Shown here in pieces: positions 19,101-27,664 of a stretch of DNA of 64,000 nucleotides; position 1 is the first letter of the stretch; each line of letters opens with the position of its first letter. The stretch covers positions 1 through 64,000 of the forward strand of contig RSEH01000238.1 in assembly GCA_006503475.1 (NCBI GenBank), read 5' to 3'. Below the pieces are notes generated by a model. It made no database searches. It was given only the letters and a program-made list of their open reading frames with translations, and had not been told where the DNA came from. Source of the DNA: Stentor roeselii. Lineage: Eukaryota > Ciliophora > Heterotrichea > Heterotrichida > Stentoridae. The position numbers were made by a program, and so were the translations under genes.

Positions 19101-21346
19101 ATTTAAAGAGACTTATTTGGAATGCTAAAAAGAAATTTGGGGTCACTGGGATTAATAAAAGTGATTTGCACCCTGTTAAGGTTATTGATAGTCTTGAAGC
19201 ACTTAGTAAGAAAATTAGAGTCGTTTCGGGATTTGATAGGAATGAAGAGGAAATTGAAAATGATGCTACGAGGCTGTTTAATATTCATTTGAGGTCATTG
19301 CTTTCTTCGAAAAGAGCTGTTATTAAGGAAAGACTCACTGAAGAAGCTTTTGAATGGCTTTTAGGAGAAATTGAAGCTAGGTTCTTTCAGGCTAGGGTGC
19401 AACCTGGAGAGATGGTCGGTTCAATAGCGGCTCAAAGTTTAGGTGAGCCTGCAACTCAAATGACTTTAAACACATTCCACTTCGCAGGAGTCTCCTCAAA
19501 GAACGTAACCCTCGGTGTTCCAAGACTAAAAGAGATCATAAACGTAGCAAAAACAATAAAAACTCCAAGTCTAACAGTATACCTATCTCCAGAGCGTGCA
19601 GAAGAAAGCGAGTTCGCAAAAGACATTCTAAGTAAACTCGAATACACAACCTTAGGCAACGTGACAGAAGCCTGCGCAGTCTTCTACGACCCAGACCCTT
19701 CTCACACTCTAATCGAAGAAGACGAGGAACTAGTTCAAATTTACTTCGAAATGCCCGACGAGGGCATCCAAATCGACAAGATGTCTCCTTGGCTCCTTCG
19801 AATCGAGTTAAACAAACTCGCAATGATCGACAAAAACATCACAATGAGCGACATTCACGAGAAAATCATGAAAGACTACTCAAACGACCTTCATTGTATC
19901 TACTCAGACGACAATGATGAGAAACTCGTCCTTCGCCTTCGCATCATGAATGACGAGGAGTCTTCAGTTCTCGACAACCAGGCTTCGAAACTTCGCTTTT
20001 TTAAAGACCTGGAAGGAAAACTAATGCAAGACCTTTGGCTTAAAGGCATTCCTGGAATCAGCAAAGTGGTGATGAAAGAAGTTTACGTTTCTTTCATCGG
20101 ACATGACGGCGGAATCAAAAAAGTTAAAAATTGGAGACTTGAAACTGATGGAGTCAACCTTGCAGAGGTCTTGGCTCTTGAAGGTGTTGATCATTCACGC
20201 ACTATTTCTAATGATCTAGTCGAAGTCGCCCAGGTTCTCGGCATTGAAGCGGTGCGACAGTCACTCATGAAAGAGCTGAGAGATGTGTTGAATGTTTATG
20301 GAATCTACGTCAATTATCGTCATCTTAGTGTTCTTTGTGATGTGATGACTCAACGTGGCTTTTTAATGAGTATCACTCGTCATGGGATCAATAGAACTGA
20401 ATGTGGACCTTTACATAAAGCTTCATTTGAAGAAACTGTTGAAATGCTTTTAGAATCTGCAGCATATGGCGAAGTGGATTACTTGAAAGGTGTTACTGAA
20501 AGTATCATGTTAGGACAATTGGCGCCTATTGGGACTGGAGAGATCGATGTGCTTATTGATACTAAAAAAATAGAAGCTGCTCAAACCATTTATGACCCTC
20601 TTGAAGCCCCTGATATGATCGACTTTCCTACAGGGAAATACGCTGATATGAACATGCCAGGAACACCTGTGAATATCGCGACTCCTCGTGCAGTAATCTC
20701 TGACACTGCGATGGCGACGACTCCTCGACCTGAGACTCCAGGAGTGGCTTCTTACTTTTCGCCTTATGATTATGCACCGTCTCCTGCGAGTCATTCACCT
20801 TTTGTGAAGTACTCGCCAGTGATTCATAGTCCAGTTTATACTCCTGCTTCGAGTATTATTCAAAGTCCGACTTATACGAATTCTTCTATTCAGAGTTATA
20901 GTCCGAGTAACTCTTCAATGAGATCTTTTCCTGCTTTTGGAATTAATAGTCCGGCACTTTCTATACCGATTTCGCCGAAGATGCAGAATTATTCTAGCCC
21001 GCTTTATTCACCTTCACAACCTGCTTATATGTCGAGTTCTCCTGCTTATTCACCTACTTCTCCGAATTACTCCCCGACGTCACCGGCTTATTCTCCGACT
21101 AGTCCGGTTTATTCTCCTACGTCGCCGGCTTATTCACCCACTTCTTCGGCTTATTCTCCATCTGCACCTTCACCGGTTTATAAACCTACACCTTATGTCC
21201 CTAGCCCGATTTACAATCCTAATCCGAGAAGCCCGGTTTATAATCCGGTGTCGCCGAAGATGACACCTCAAAGAACTTATGATCCTTACATTCCCAAGAT
21301 AAGTCCTGTTGAAGAAGAGAGTGATGAAGAAGAAATTCATAATTAA
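16193..21346 (+). CDS. RPB1: RNA polymerase II largest subunit (RPB1)
   Basis: Protein of 1717 residues, the catalytic core of RNA polymerase II in the nucleus. The N-terminus has VTGVTFGILRPDEIEAMS and the clamp zinc motif CKTCNGGKNDCPGHFGH. The active-site Mg loop NADFDGDEMNMH is intact, with Asp484, Asp486 and Asp488. The bridge helix is HAMGGREGLSDTAVKTSETG and the trigger-loop region is GEPATQMTLNTFHFAGVSS. The region GQQNVEGRRIPF...KDDYGPESRGF is as in Pol II rather than Pol I or III. An acidic insert lies in the clamp near residues 160-180. The C-terminal domain is Ser/Pro/Tyr-rich with only about six heptads (1619-1660), four perfect. A short out-of-frame ORF (ATG 16182 to TAG 16208) overlaps the start codon. 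Codon choice changes in blocks along the gene. Confidence 0.97.
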   Translation: MLKSGSGLSLSTAEVHKVTGVTFGILRPDEIEAMSADNISHTDIYDEEGRPKDGGINSLLMGTNDNMLRCKTCNGGKNDCPGHFGHVKLAKPVYHFGFLNEIRRVLRSVCCRCSRLLIDHNDSHFRAALSIKNPKARGRYLYKVCESKKKCLSSKEDKGENDEENEENAYGGCGVVQPKIYRDGIGLCVEYEEAQDDMPDRKRKLFAEEALKTLKGISDFDCEALGFDPARSRPDWMIIQVLPVAPPCVRPYVALDSTLRSEDDLTHQYTQILKTNNKLLSEIEKGSPQHLINQDITVLQFHVATLFNNEIPGQPQATHRSKKPIKSISQRLKGKEGRIRGNLMGKRVDFSARTVITPDPNLSLDQLGVPRSIALNLTIPETVTHFNMEKMKMLVQNGPNQHPGAKYIIRTDGSQIDLKYVRRHTELHLEYGYKVERHINNGDFVIFNRQPSLHKMSMMAHSIVILPYSTFRLNLSVTTPYNADFDGDEMNMHVPQSLETKAELSEIMHVPRQIVSPQSNRPVMGIVQDSLLGVSLFTRRDTFLEIHEVMNLLMWVDNFNGSLPVPCILKPRPLWSGKQIFSLILPEVNLLRNSSTHDSDKNASVRDTEVLIEKGELLTGIVDKRTVGSSSGSLIHVIWMEHGPIHTKDFLSRCQKVVNNWLLIHSFSVGISDTLAEVTSTEMIKNTLQTAKDVIKNLIGMAREGKIQCQPGKNMIESFEYKVNTELNTARDKSGELATKSLSFRNRVRAMVNAGSKGSEINICQIMACVGQQNVEGRRIPFAFKKRTIPHFAKDDYGPESRGFVENCYIAGLTPQEFFFHAMGGREGLSDTAVKTSETGYIQRRLMKALEDVMVKYDGTVRNASGNILQFLYGEDGMAGEYIEDQALEAIKLDTESLRKNYEFIDEAVNIEVCLDRYKNALEGYILAELAKREDQQVRLINEFARIVEDQLELRNIFQSFEDKQHLPVNLKRLIWNAKKKFGVTGINKSDLHPVKVIDSLEALSKKIRVVSGFDRNEEEIENDATRLFNIHLRSLLSSKRAVIKERLTEEAFEWLLGEIEARFFQARVQPGEMVGSIAAQSLGEPATQMTLNTFHFAGVSSKNVTLGVPRLKEIINVAKTIKTPSLTVYLSPERAEESEFAKDILSKLEYTTLGNVTEACAVFYDPDPSHTLIEEDEELVQIYFEMPDEGIQIDKMSPWLLRIELNKLAMIDKNITMSDIHEKIMKDYSNDLHCIYSDDNDEKLVLRLRIMNDEESSVLDNQASKLRFFKDLEGKLMQDLWLKGIPGISKVVMKEVYVSFIGHDGGIKKVKNWRLETDGVNLAEVLALEGVDHSRTISNDLVEVAQVLGIEAVRQSLMKELRDVLNVYGIYVNYRHLSVLCDVMTQRGFLMSITRHGINRTECGPLHKASFEETVEMLLESAAYGEVDYLKGVTESIMLGQLAPIGTGEIDVLIDTKKIEAAQTIYDPLEAPDMIDFPTGKYADMNMPGTPVNIATPRAVISDTAMATTPRPETPGVASYFSPYDYAPSPASHSPFVKYSPVIHSPVYTPASSIIQSPTYTNSSIQSYSPSNSSMRSFPAFGINSPALSIPISPKMQNYSSPLYSPSQPAYMSSSPAYSPTSPNYSPTSPAYSPTSPVYSPTSPAYSPTSSAYSPSAPSPVYKPTPYVPSPIYNPNPRSPVYNPVSPKMTPQRTYDPYIPKISPVEEESDEEEIHN
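21047..21172 (+). repeat. Tandem YSPTSPx heptads in the RPB1 CTD
   Basis: Six adjoining 7-codon units: YSPTSPN, YSPTSPA, YSPTSPV, YSPTSPA, then YSPTSSA and YSPSAPS. The flanking CTD is Ser-Pro and Tyr-rich but irregular (for example YSPVIHSPVY). CTD kinases act on Ser2 and Ser5 of such heptads. Confidence 0.9.
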
Positions 21347-21375
21347 GAATTTAATAAGACAGGCTGTTATAAAGT

Positions 21376-21993
21376 ATGTCTATTTATAGCGGATTTGCTA
21401 CTCGCAACATGGAAACCGCTTATAATCGAAGCGTCTCGCAGCTGATTCACTTGCTGCAAATGACTGTATTAACTGTTATCAAGAACGGTAGGAAGTAAGC
21501 AGAAAGTTTCAGTGCTGCTTCATTTTCCAAGAACTTCGTAAAATTGATGGCTTCCATGAAAGCTTTAGAGCAGCATAAACATCTGGAGCCGAAGTTTTCG
21601 GATTATTGCTCGGAACTCACTTTTCATGTCAAACCTGAGAATTCGAGCTTGAGTCATGCCCAGCCTTCATCAACAACTATCAACTCAGATCTTGACTTTC
21701 ATATTTTGAATGATGTCTTAGCTTATGATAGTTCTCGAGTTCCAACAAGAGGCGGTAAGAGAAGTGTCCCACCTTTAGGGAAAATGGGAAGAATGCAAGA
21801 AGAAGGAAAAAGAATGTCACGAAAGTCGCTGAACCCACACAACCCTACCCGGAACCTTCCTCCCCGAAGTTCCCCTTCATACGAACTAAGACAGACAAAT
21901 TCAATTTACAAGAAAAAACGAAAGCGAATCGACCCAGCGCAACTTTATCATGACCAGGCGATGAGTCTAATTTACTCAGGACTGGATGATTAA
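21376..21993 (+). CDS. Conserved-looking small protein, one 15-nt intron, function unknown
   Basis: Spliced protein of 200 residues. Exon 1 (21376-21487) starts at an ATG just after TATAAAGT and encodes MSIYSGFATRNMETAYNRSV followed by an amphipathic Leu-rich helix. Exon 2 (21503-21993) continues NESFSAASFSKNFVKLMASM, then a Ser/Pro/Arg-rich basic middle, and ends in a helical DPAQLYHDQAMSLIYSGL. The ordered N-terminal helices look conserved and the middle looks disordered. There is no membrane segment or catalytic motif. It lies 29 bp after the RPB1 stop on the same strand. Its stop codon overlaps that of the convergent Tam41 gene. I do not recognise the family. Confidence 0.8.
21488..21502 (+). 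other. 15-nt intron
   Basis: GTAGGAAGTAAGCAG, TA at positions 9-10. Splicing joins G+AA into a Glu codon and puts the upstream ATG in frame with the long second exon. Confidence 0.85.
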
Positions 21994-22892
21994 TGTAAGT
22001 TAGTCTTATTGTCAGATTTGACTGACTTTTTCAGTTTAGAGTAGGAATATTTAAGTATTTGTGATAAACTTCCAGTTTTGAGTGTGTGAAGAATCTGTTT
22101 CCCTGAGAACTTTCCGTTGTTTTTCTTGAAAATCTCCATAATCAGTGAATAACGTTCATCCGTGTTCATATCTTCAATGTCTTTAACTTTGCTAAGAAAA
22201 GGTGGAAGTGATGAAAGGTTTGAATAGAACTCTGGACTTCTTTCAATGAATTCATTATCAAATCTAAGACCGACTGTTTCATTGATAAGAGGTCGATAAA
22301 GTTCTTTAAATTTTTCCAGATTTCCAAAGACAAGATTATAAATTTTTTTCGGGTCATCAATTCTCCAGTCTCCAAAATAACTTAACCTGCAGATATTCAT
22401 ATATAAATCAGTTTCATGCACTAATGAATTTCCAATTAAATTCCCTACAATCAAGGCCATTTTGCAGTTATTTTTGATTAAAGGTTCAATTTCCTGACAT
22501 TCAATCAAAACTTGAACAGGCTTTTGCATTCTTCCAGCGACATAAAAAGTGTTCCATTCTTTTAAGTCGTCTTTTAAGTGGTCATGATGAATGACTCCGT
22601 ATTTCAGAGTAAGGCCTTGGAAGTCGACGTAAGGGTTGAAATGAATTCCTGCCCCTTGATGAGAAGAGTTGACAAGATAATCAGTTCCAAAAAACCTGAT
22701 CTTCGAAGAGTAATGATTTTGGTTTTTTTCGATGTTTTCTCGATGCCATGAAAAAGTGTCTTCAACGCTTAAGATCAGGTCGATTTGTGCTGAAGAATCT
22801 TTCCCTGAAGGAGCGATTAAATAACTCGATCCATAAGTAAAGCTGAATTTCGTTTTAGGAAGAGTTGATAAGAACTCTCGTAAAACCGACAT
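21990..22892 (-). CDS. TAM41: Phosphatidate cytidylyltransferase, mitochondrial (Tam41/Mmp37 family)
   Basis: Protein of 300 residues, close to the family length. It makes CDP-diacylglycerol from phosphatidate and CTP at the mitochondrial inner membrane, the first step toward cardiolipin. Visible family marks are the nucleotidyltransferase entry FSFTYGSSYLI (residues ~16-26), IDLILSVEDTFSWHRENIEKN with the downstream HYSS, and WNTFYVAGRMQKPV near residue 118. No strong mitochondrial presequence is visible, and the start is taken as the first ATG of the frame. The TAA stop overlaps the stop of the convergent plus-strand gene by two bases. Confidence 0.9.
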   Translation of the reverse strand: MSVLREFLSTLPKTKFSFTYGSSYLIAPSGKDSSAQIDLILSVEDTFSWHRENIEKNQNHYSSKIRFFGTDYLVNSSHQGAGIHFNPYVDFQGLTLKYGVIHHDHLKDDLKEWNTFYVAGRMQKPVQVLIECQEIEPLIKNNCKMALIVGNLIGNSLVHETDLYMNICRLSYFGDWRIDDPKKIYNLVFGNLEKFKELYRPLINETVGLRFDNEFIERSPEFYSNLSSLPPFLSKVKDIEDMNTDERYSLIMEIFKKNNGKFSGKQILHTLKTGSLSQILKYSYSKLKKSVKSDNKTNLH

Positions 22893-22993
22893 GAATAATA
22901 ATCATTTTCGAAGAAAACATTGAAATTTTTGAATGATTAGAAAAATCTAAATAATTTTGTGATATAATTATTAAAAAGTCATTACTTAACTAC

Positions 22994-25900
22994 TCAGTAC
23001 TTCTTTTTCATGACCTGAAACAAATCATTTCCAAAAATCCTTCTAAAGCACATCCTGATCTTATCAGTCGCAATTACCACGATTCCAAGTTGCCAGTCAC
23101 TTTTAATAAGATTTAAAGTTTCATTCAACGCATGAGCCTTCGGAGAGTCAAAAGGAGTAGGAGCCGGTAATTTGCAAGGTCTATTTCTAAACATCTTGAC
23201 AAGATCAAATCCTTCCTTAGTCATCCTTTTGACCACCTTATTACAAGCACGGTCAACAACCATAAAAGCAAGTCCGATATTCAAAGTATCTCTACAAGCC
23301 GGTAACGAAACAATATTGCTAAGTCCTTCAGGGACCGGCTTCCTACTGACTTTACTTATAAGTGCCTTGTCATGAGTAACAATCGTCATTTTACTTTCAC
23401 TCATCTCATGTGAAGCCCTTTGTTTCATAAGTTTCCTCCTAAGTGCTTCATTATACTCAAACCCTTTCTTTATCGCCGAAAACGTCTTCTGTCCAGTAGA
23501 ATGTGTATAAACACTCGCCGGCTTCCAAGGCGGTCTATCATTCGCTGACTTCTTCTTCTTCGGAGTGTGAAGCGGCGACGTGACTTCTCTCAAAGGCTGG
23601 TCTTTCAGCTCGTCAATCTTCTTAAGCACCAGGTACCGCTCGTAAGACACTTTCGCCCCTTTGTAATACCGAAAGTCTTTCCGCTTCGGAGAACTAAAAC
23701 AAGGAGACCCGTGAAAACAACAGTGAGAACGACGCACCGCATTTGGAGAAGACGCTGAATGGCCTCGATGGTAAAAACGCTGGTCTGCTGAACTGGTCAG
23801 GTAAGGGTCGAGAAGGTTTCGAGAAAGAGAACGCTTTGAGATCTCGGAAGAACTGTCGAAAATCGGGTTTTCTATGTCTTCTTCTTTGTTTAATGAATGA
23901 GTTCTTGAAAGGTTCTTGTGCTTTAGACGGTAAAAAATGTGAAGCTTTTTCTTGAAGATTGAATTTGAAAGGACTTTTGAAAGGGTGATGCTGAAAGAGG
24001 CGATTTTTTTTAAATGTTTTGAATGGAAAAACATTAGGATTTGAGAGAGGGTTGAATGGAAACGGGATTTTAGTAGGTATCTGAGGGGGTAGAAACCTTC
24101 GGGCTTTGAAAGGGTCAGGGATTTGAATACTTGGTTTTTTATTCGGAGGGAAAGTTTTAACAGGAATTGAGCGAGAGGGTGTTTGAAGTACTTTTGCTTT
24201 TTGAAATGCTTTATCGATGAAAAAATTTCAGAGTTTAATGAGAATAACTTCTTTGTTAACGTCTGAGATAACAGCTTTAAAAAGAGCTCCAAGACGTATT
24301 TCTTGTGGAACCTAACAAGTACATTGTTAGTGATATTTGATCGAAAGCAATCAAAACCTTTTTTTAAGTAGTTTTCTTTAACCCCATCAGCAACTTTCAC
24401 AGCTTTTTCCAGAGCTTTTAATTGTTTTCTCAATTTTTCAACTCCAAATTTCAATTTAAAAAACGATAAAAACATCAGAAACCGTTTCGAGATCCCAGCG
24501 ATTTTCCTTAATTTTTCTGGTTTTTTTACGAAAACTTTCCATAAATGAAAAGCAAAAAACAAGTCATTTAAAATAAACTTCCTTATTTTCACTCGAAATT
24601 TTTCAACAAGCTTCACAGGTTTTCCAATTCGAATAGCAGTAAAAAAATCTCTGAAGTTTTCAAAATGTTTTCTCGTAATCAATCCACAAGTATTTTCAAT
24701 GATTTCCACATTTTCTGAATTTGAAATGACAAGATGAACGCGTGTAACAGTTCGAAGTTTCCAAAGAAATTTCATTTTGTTCATACTTTGAATGTGTTTA
24801 AGATGCGAGGCGAAAATACTGACCAAGTTGCTTACTTTTAAAGCACGATGATAAAGATACTTCATCCAGGAATAGTCTTTTAATTTGTTTAAAGCTGCAG
24901 TGATCAGTGGGTGTATGAGAGGAGCGAAAGCTTTTAACAGTATCTCATATTTATAATGATCCATTCTCAATTTCATGATTTTTTCCATTGTGTGTTGCGA
25001 GTCGCCATTAGGAAAAAGTCTTTCCAAGTCTTCAAAGCTAACAACAGGAACACGATCTTCTTTTACAAGTGAAAGACTCGGGCTTTCCAGTGCGTTATGA
25101 AAAAGTCTTTTCGCGTATTCCGACCTTTTATAAGGTCTAAGCTGATGCACAGGTTCTTCTAATTTTTCCGTGACTATCAAAAACCCGCTGCCCCACTGAA
25201 AGACCTTCACCTGTTCCGTCGATTCACTTGTATCAAAAACATCAGCAGACCATGAAGCCAGTTCACAGTAATTCCTCGACCGTGAGTCATTCGCTTTCCA
25301 ATGCATTAAAAAATCCTGAGTCACTCCCCAGACAGACCTTTCCCCAGCCCTGATCGAAATGACCTTAGCTTCACTATGAACTGGAAGTTTAACAACATCC
25401 ATACAACCATCAAATACAAAAACTTCTCCATTCTCCGAAAGTGAAGCTAAAAAATGTCTTCCTGCAGAAATTTCCACAATTGAATGTTTATCTAATTCAG
25501 GATGGGAGTAAGAAGTAAAGGCCTTCGGAGATCTCACTTCCTGCAACTTGACCGGCGAGTGTGAAAAGCCGAGGTCTCCATAGATGTGCAAGTAACAACC
25601 GTCTGTTCGCACTGATGTGAATTTTGACCCGCAGACCACTTGGATTGACTTGAAGGCTCTGGAGGACAAGACGAGTTCTGGAGAGGAAGTGCTTTGCATT
25701 GTGTTGTAACCTAAGCGCCCGTTTAGAGGACTTCCCCAGGTGTACAGCAAGCCGGAGGAGTCCAGGGCTGCCGCGTGCAGGGAAGAGATCGAGATTTGGA
25801 CGATGTTTGAGAGTTTTGAGATAAGAGATGGAGAATTGACTTTTATTGGGTCTGGGTGTAGAAGGTTTGAAGAGTTTAAACCCCAACCGTAGACTAGACC

Positions 25901-26098
25901 TGATGAGGTTAGCGATAAGGTTGAGTCTTCGTTGCATACTACTTGTTTCACGTCATGAATTGAGAAGGGCTTGAGGGAAGGATAGGATAGAACTTCACCT
26001 TGGAGAACTAAGTGGTTGTAACATGCGTCTTCTAGTTCTGATGGAAGGGTTATTGTCTCTTTGCTTTCATGCAAGATTATTGCGTTTAGTCCTTTCAT
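22994..26098 (-). CDS. RCC1-repeat protein with long basic helical C-terminus
   Basis: Protein of 1034 residues. Residues ~60-300 carry RCC1-like blades (LVYGWGLNSSNLLHPD, LYTWGSPLNGRLGYNT, a degenerate third and fourth). Residues ~370-730 are a Lys/Phe/Leu-rich helical region with occasional Trp units (FLWKLRTV, FHLWKVFVKK) that faintly recall Sfi1 repeats. A Ser/Arg/His-rich disordered stretch follows (~740-900), then a conserved-looking C-terminal helical segment with NIVSLPACRDTLNIGLAF. There is no membrane region. The closest architectural parallel in the window is the RCC1 gene at 13847. A cytoskeletal scaffold role is plausible but not shown. It ends with TGA. Confidence 0.75.
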   Translation of the reverse strand: MKGLNAIILHESKETITLPSELEDACYNHLVLQGEVLSYPSLKPFSIHDVKQVVCNEDSTLSLTSSGLVYGWGLNSSNLLHPDPIKVNSPSLISKLSNIVQISISSLHAAALDSSGLLYTWGSPLNGRLGYNTMQSTSSPELVLSSRAFKSIQVVCGSKFTSVRTDGCYLHIYGDLGFSHSPVKLQEVRSPKAFTSYSHPELDKHSIVEISAGRHFLASLSENGEVFVFDGCMDVVKLPVHSEAKVISIRAGERSVWGVTQDFLMHWKANDSRSRNYCELASWSADVFDTSESTEQVKVFQWGSGFLIVTEKLEEPVHQLRPYKRSEYAKRLFHNALESPSLSLVKEDRVPVVSFEDLERLFPNGDSQHTMEKIMKLRMDHYKYEILLKAFAPLIHPLITAALNKLKDYSWMKYLYHRALKVSNLVSIFASHLKHIQSMNKMKFLWKLRTVTRVHLVISNSENVEIIENTCGLITRKHFENFRDFFTAIRIGKPVKLVEKFRVKIRKFILNDLFFAFHLWKVFVKKPEKLRKIAGISKRFLMFLSFFKLKFGVEKLRKQLKALEKAVKVADGVKENYLKKGFDCFRSNITNNVLVRFHKKYVLELFLKLLSQTLTKKLFSLNSEIFSSIKHFKKQKYFKHPLAQFLLKLSLRIKNQVFKSLTLSKPEGFYPLRYLLKSRFHSTLSQILMFFHSKHLKKIASFSITLSKVLSNSIFKKKLHIFYRLKHKNLSRTHSLNKEEDIENPIFDSSSEISKRSLSRNLLDPYLTSSADQRFYHRGHSASSPNAVRRSHCCFHGSPCFSSPKRKDFRYYKGAKVSYERYLVLKKIDELKDQPLREVTSPLHTPKKKKSANDRPPWKPASVYTHSTGQKTFSAIKKGFEYNEALRRKLMKQRASHEMSESKMTIVTHDKALISKVSRKPVPEGLSNIVSLPACRDTLNIGLAFMVVDRACNKVVKRMTKEGFDLVKMFRNRPCKLPAPTPFDSPKAHALNETLNLIKSDWQLGIVVIATDKIRMCFRRIFGNDLFQVMKKKY

Positions 26099-26348
26099 GT
26101 TCGTGGAATATTATAAGAAGGAGGTTTTGGTTTTTAATTTTAGATAATAAGTAATTTGGAGAATGGGGATTTGGATGTTGGGATGAGAAATTAGGGGAAT
26201 GGAGGATTGGGGTTTAATGAAGGATTAGGTGATTTGGAGTAGAGAGAGGGATTTCTATGATCGAGAAATCATTTTATTGAGGAAATGTGCGTAACTTACT
26301 TAATATAAACAATAATTAGATGATGTACATTTATATATTTTATCTGAG
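26099..26348 (-). promoter_or_regulatory. 250-bp intergenic region with a C-rich tract upstream of the RCC1 gene
   Basis: On the minus strand, about 60-150 bp before the ATG at 26098, the sequence is strongly C-rich and G-poor with runs such as AACCCCAATCC, TTCCCCTAAT and AATCCCCATT. Similar tracts precede the genes starting at 29623, 38361 and 44173. Confidence 0.45.
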
Positions 26349-27659
26349 TTACTCACCATCGTCTTCCTCGTAGTCCTCGTTTTCTTCTTCAATAGTCGCG
26401 TTTGAACCTCTTCGGATGTCGAATCTTTTGCGTATCTTGAACTCCTGCTGCTTGTCCTCATCAATATCAAGACACTGCTCAGGCGTGATTCCCTTCCTCT
26501 GAATAATCCTAGGGTCAGTCTGAAGGGCCATGATTTCAACAACAACAGCGCTAATATCATCAATAGGAACATCTTCTTCAGAGCAAACTCCAAACCACCT
26601 AAATCGCGCTTCTTCACATAGCAGTTCCGCGACAAGTGAATTAGTTTCATTAGCAGATCTTTTCTCGAAATTAGCTGTTTTCGCGCAGTCCGCGCGATAC
26701 TTATCAACAAAAGCTAGTACTTCAGCATTATCCATAACATCCCAAACCCCATCAGAAGCGACGACAACAAATAAATCCCTCGCAGGGCAGGCTTCAATAT
26801 GATAAACGATTGGCTTTGAAGTTACTCCAATCGACTTGGCGATTGAGTCTCCTAAACTCCTGGACATTGCCAGGCCTGGCAGGGTACTGTTGGGCTTCCA
26901 AATCCGATAAGGGCCAACTCGTTGTCCCTCCGAATCAGTTGCTTGAGCAACGACCCCTCCAGCCTTTTTAATTCTTTCCAATTCATAAGAAATATTCGGC
27001 TTCTGGTCCAGCGTCAAGACCACTGCTTTTAAAGCCCTCTTCGGATTGACAGGGACTTTGAATGAACTGGGGTTCTGTATCACTGGTTGTACAGGAAGTC
27101 TGAAGTGTTTCGGGTGTGCTGCGAGTACTGCTCTAGAGTCACCAACACTGCAAGTCCAAATCGTATCATGAGTGAATAAAACAAGAACTGCTGTCGTTCC
27201 TGATGTCGAACAGTCTATTTTTGAACTGTTTAAAAGACTTGCATCGCATTCTTCTATCATTAGGTGAAGATTCTCACGAATGTTTAAAGCGAATGATGCA
27301 CTAGAAAAGTATTTAATGATAAAAGAGGAACAATAGGCCACTACCTCATGACCATGACGCCCGTGACCGTCGAAGACTCCTACAAGAAGAAGACTGTTGA
27401 ATTCTGTTACTAACAGCTGGTCTTGACAGGCCTTTTTCACCACTTTTCCACGAGGGTCCACCCCTTGCAACATGCAGGCAGTGGCTGAAAACTCGAGTTT
27501 TCCAAAGGAATAACAAGATAAACTCAATTTTTCTGGATTTGGAAGGGAAAAAATTACTTTTTCACTGAAACCTCCTGATTTTATAGTCAAAGTTGTATTT
27601 CTCCGATAAAGTCTCTCGTAATTAGTTGAGGGTTGAGAGACTTTACAGCAATTTCCCAT
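26349..27659 (-). CDS. PP2C-type Ser/Thr phosphatase with N-terminal acylation signal
   Basis: Protein of 436 residues beginning MGNCC, a signal for N-myristoylation (Gly2) and palmitoylation (Cys4-5), so it is probably membrane-tethered. PP2C motifs appear in order: GVFDGHGRHG with metal ligands at Asp97-Gly98, CSVGDSRAVL, LTLDQKP, GLAMSRSLGD, VVASDGVWDVMDN (near residue 301) and DDISAVVVEI (near 366). All metal-binding Asp residues appear intact, so it should be an active Mg/Mn-dependent phosphatase. A very acidic tail (EEENEDYEEDD) ends the protein. Its ATG is 5 bp after the stop of the upstream gene on the same strand. Confidence 0.93.
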   Translation of the reverse strand: MGNCCKVSQPSTNYERLYRRNTTLTIKSGGFSEKVIFSLPNPEKLSLSCYSFGKLEFSATACMLQGVDPRGKVVKKACQDQLLVTEFNSLLLVGVFDGHGRHGHEVVAYCSSFIIKYFSSASFALNIRENLHLMIEECDASLLNSSKIDCSTSGTTAVLVLFTHDTIWTCSVGDSRAVLAAHPKHFRLPVQPVIQNPSSFKVPVNPKRALKAVVLTLDQKPNISYELERIKKAGGVVAQATDSEGQRVGPYRIWKPNSTLPGLAMSRSLGDSIAKSIGVTSKPIVYHIEACPARDLFVVVASDGVWDVMDNAEVLAFVDKYRADCAKTANFEKRSANETNSLVAELLCEEARFRWFGVCSEEDVPIDDISAVVVEIMALQTDPRIIQRKGITPEQCLDIDEDKQQEFKIRKRFDIRRGSNATIEEENEDYEEDDGE

Positions 27660-27664
27660 TTTTA
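27660..27664 (-). promoter_or_regulatory. Five-base spacer between stop and start of two same-strand genes
   Basis: Minus strand reads TAA, TAAAA, ATG. This is the tightest junction of the window and leaves no room for a separate promoter or 3' UTR outside coding sequence. Confidence 0.55.

Noticed and set aside
26344-26356. GT...AG stretch of 13 nt at the PP2C stop codon
   Set aside because: Wrong length; the TAA before it is taken as the true stop after an acidic tail.
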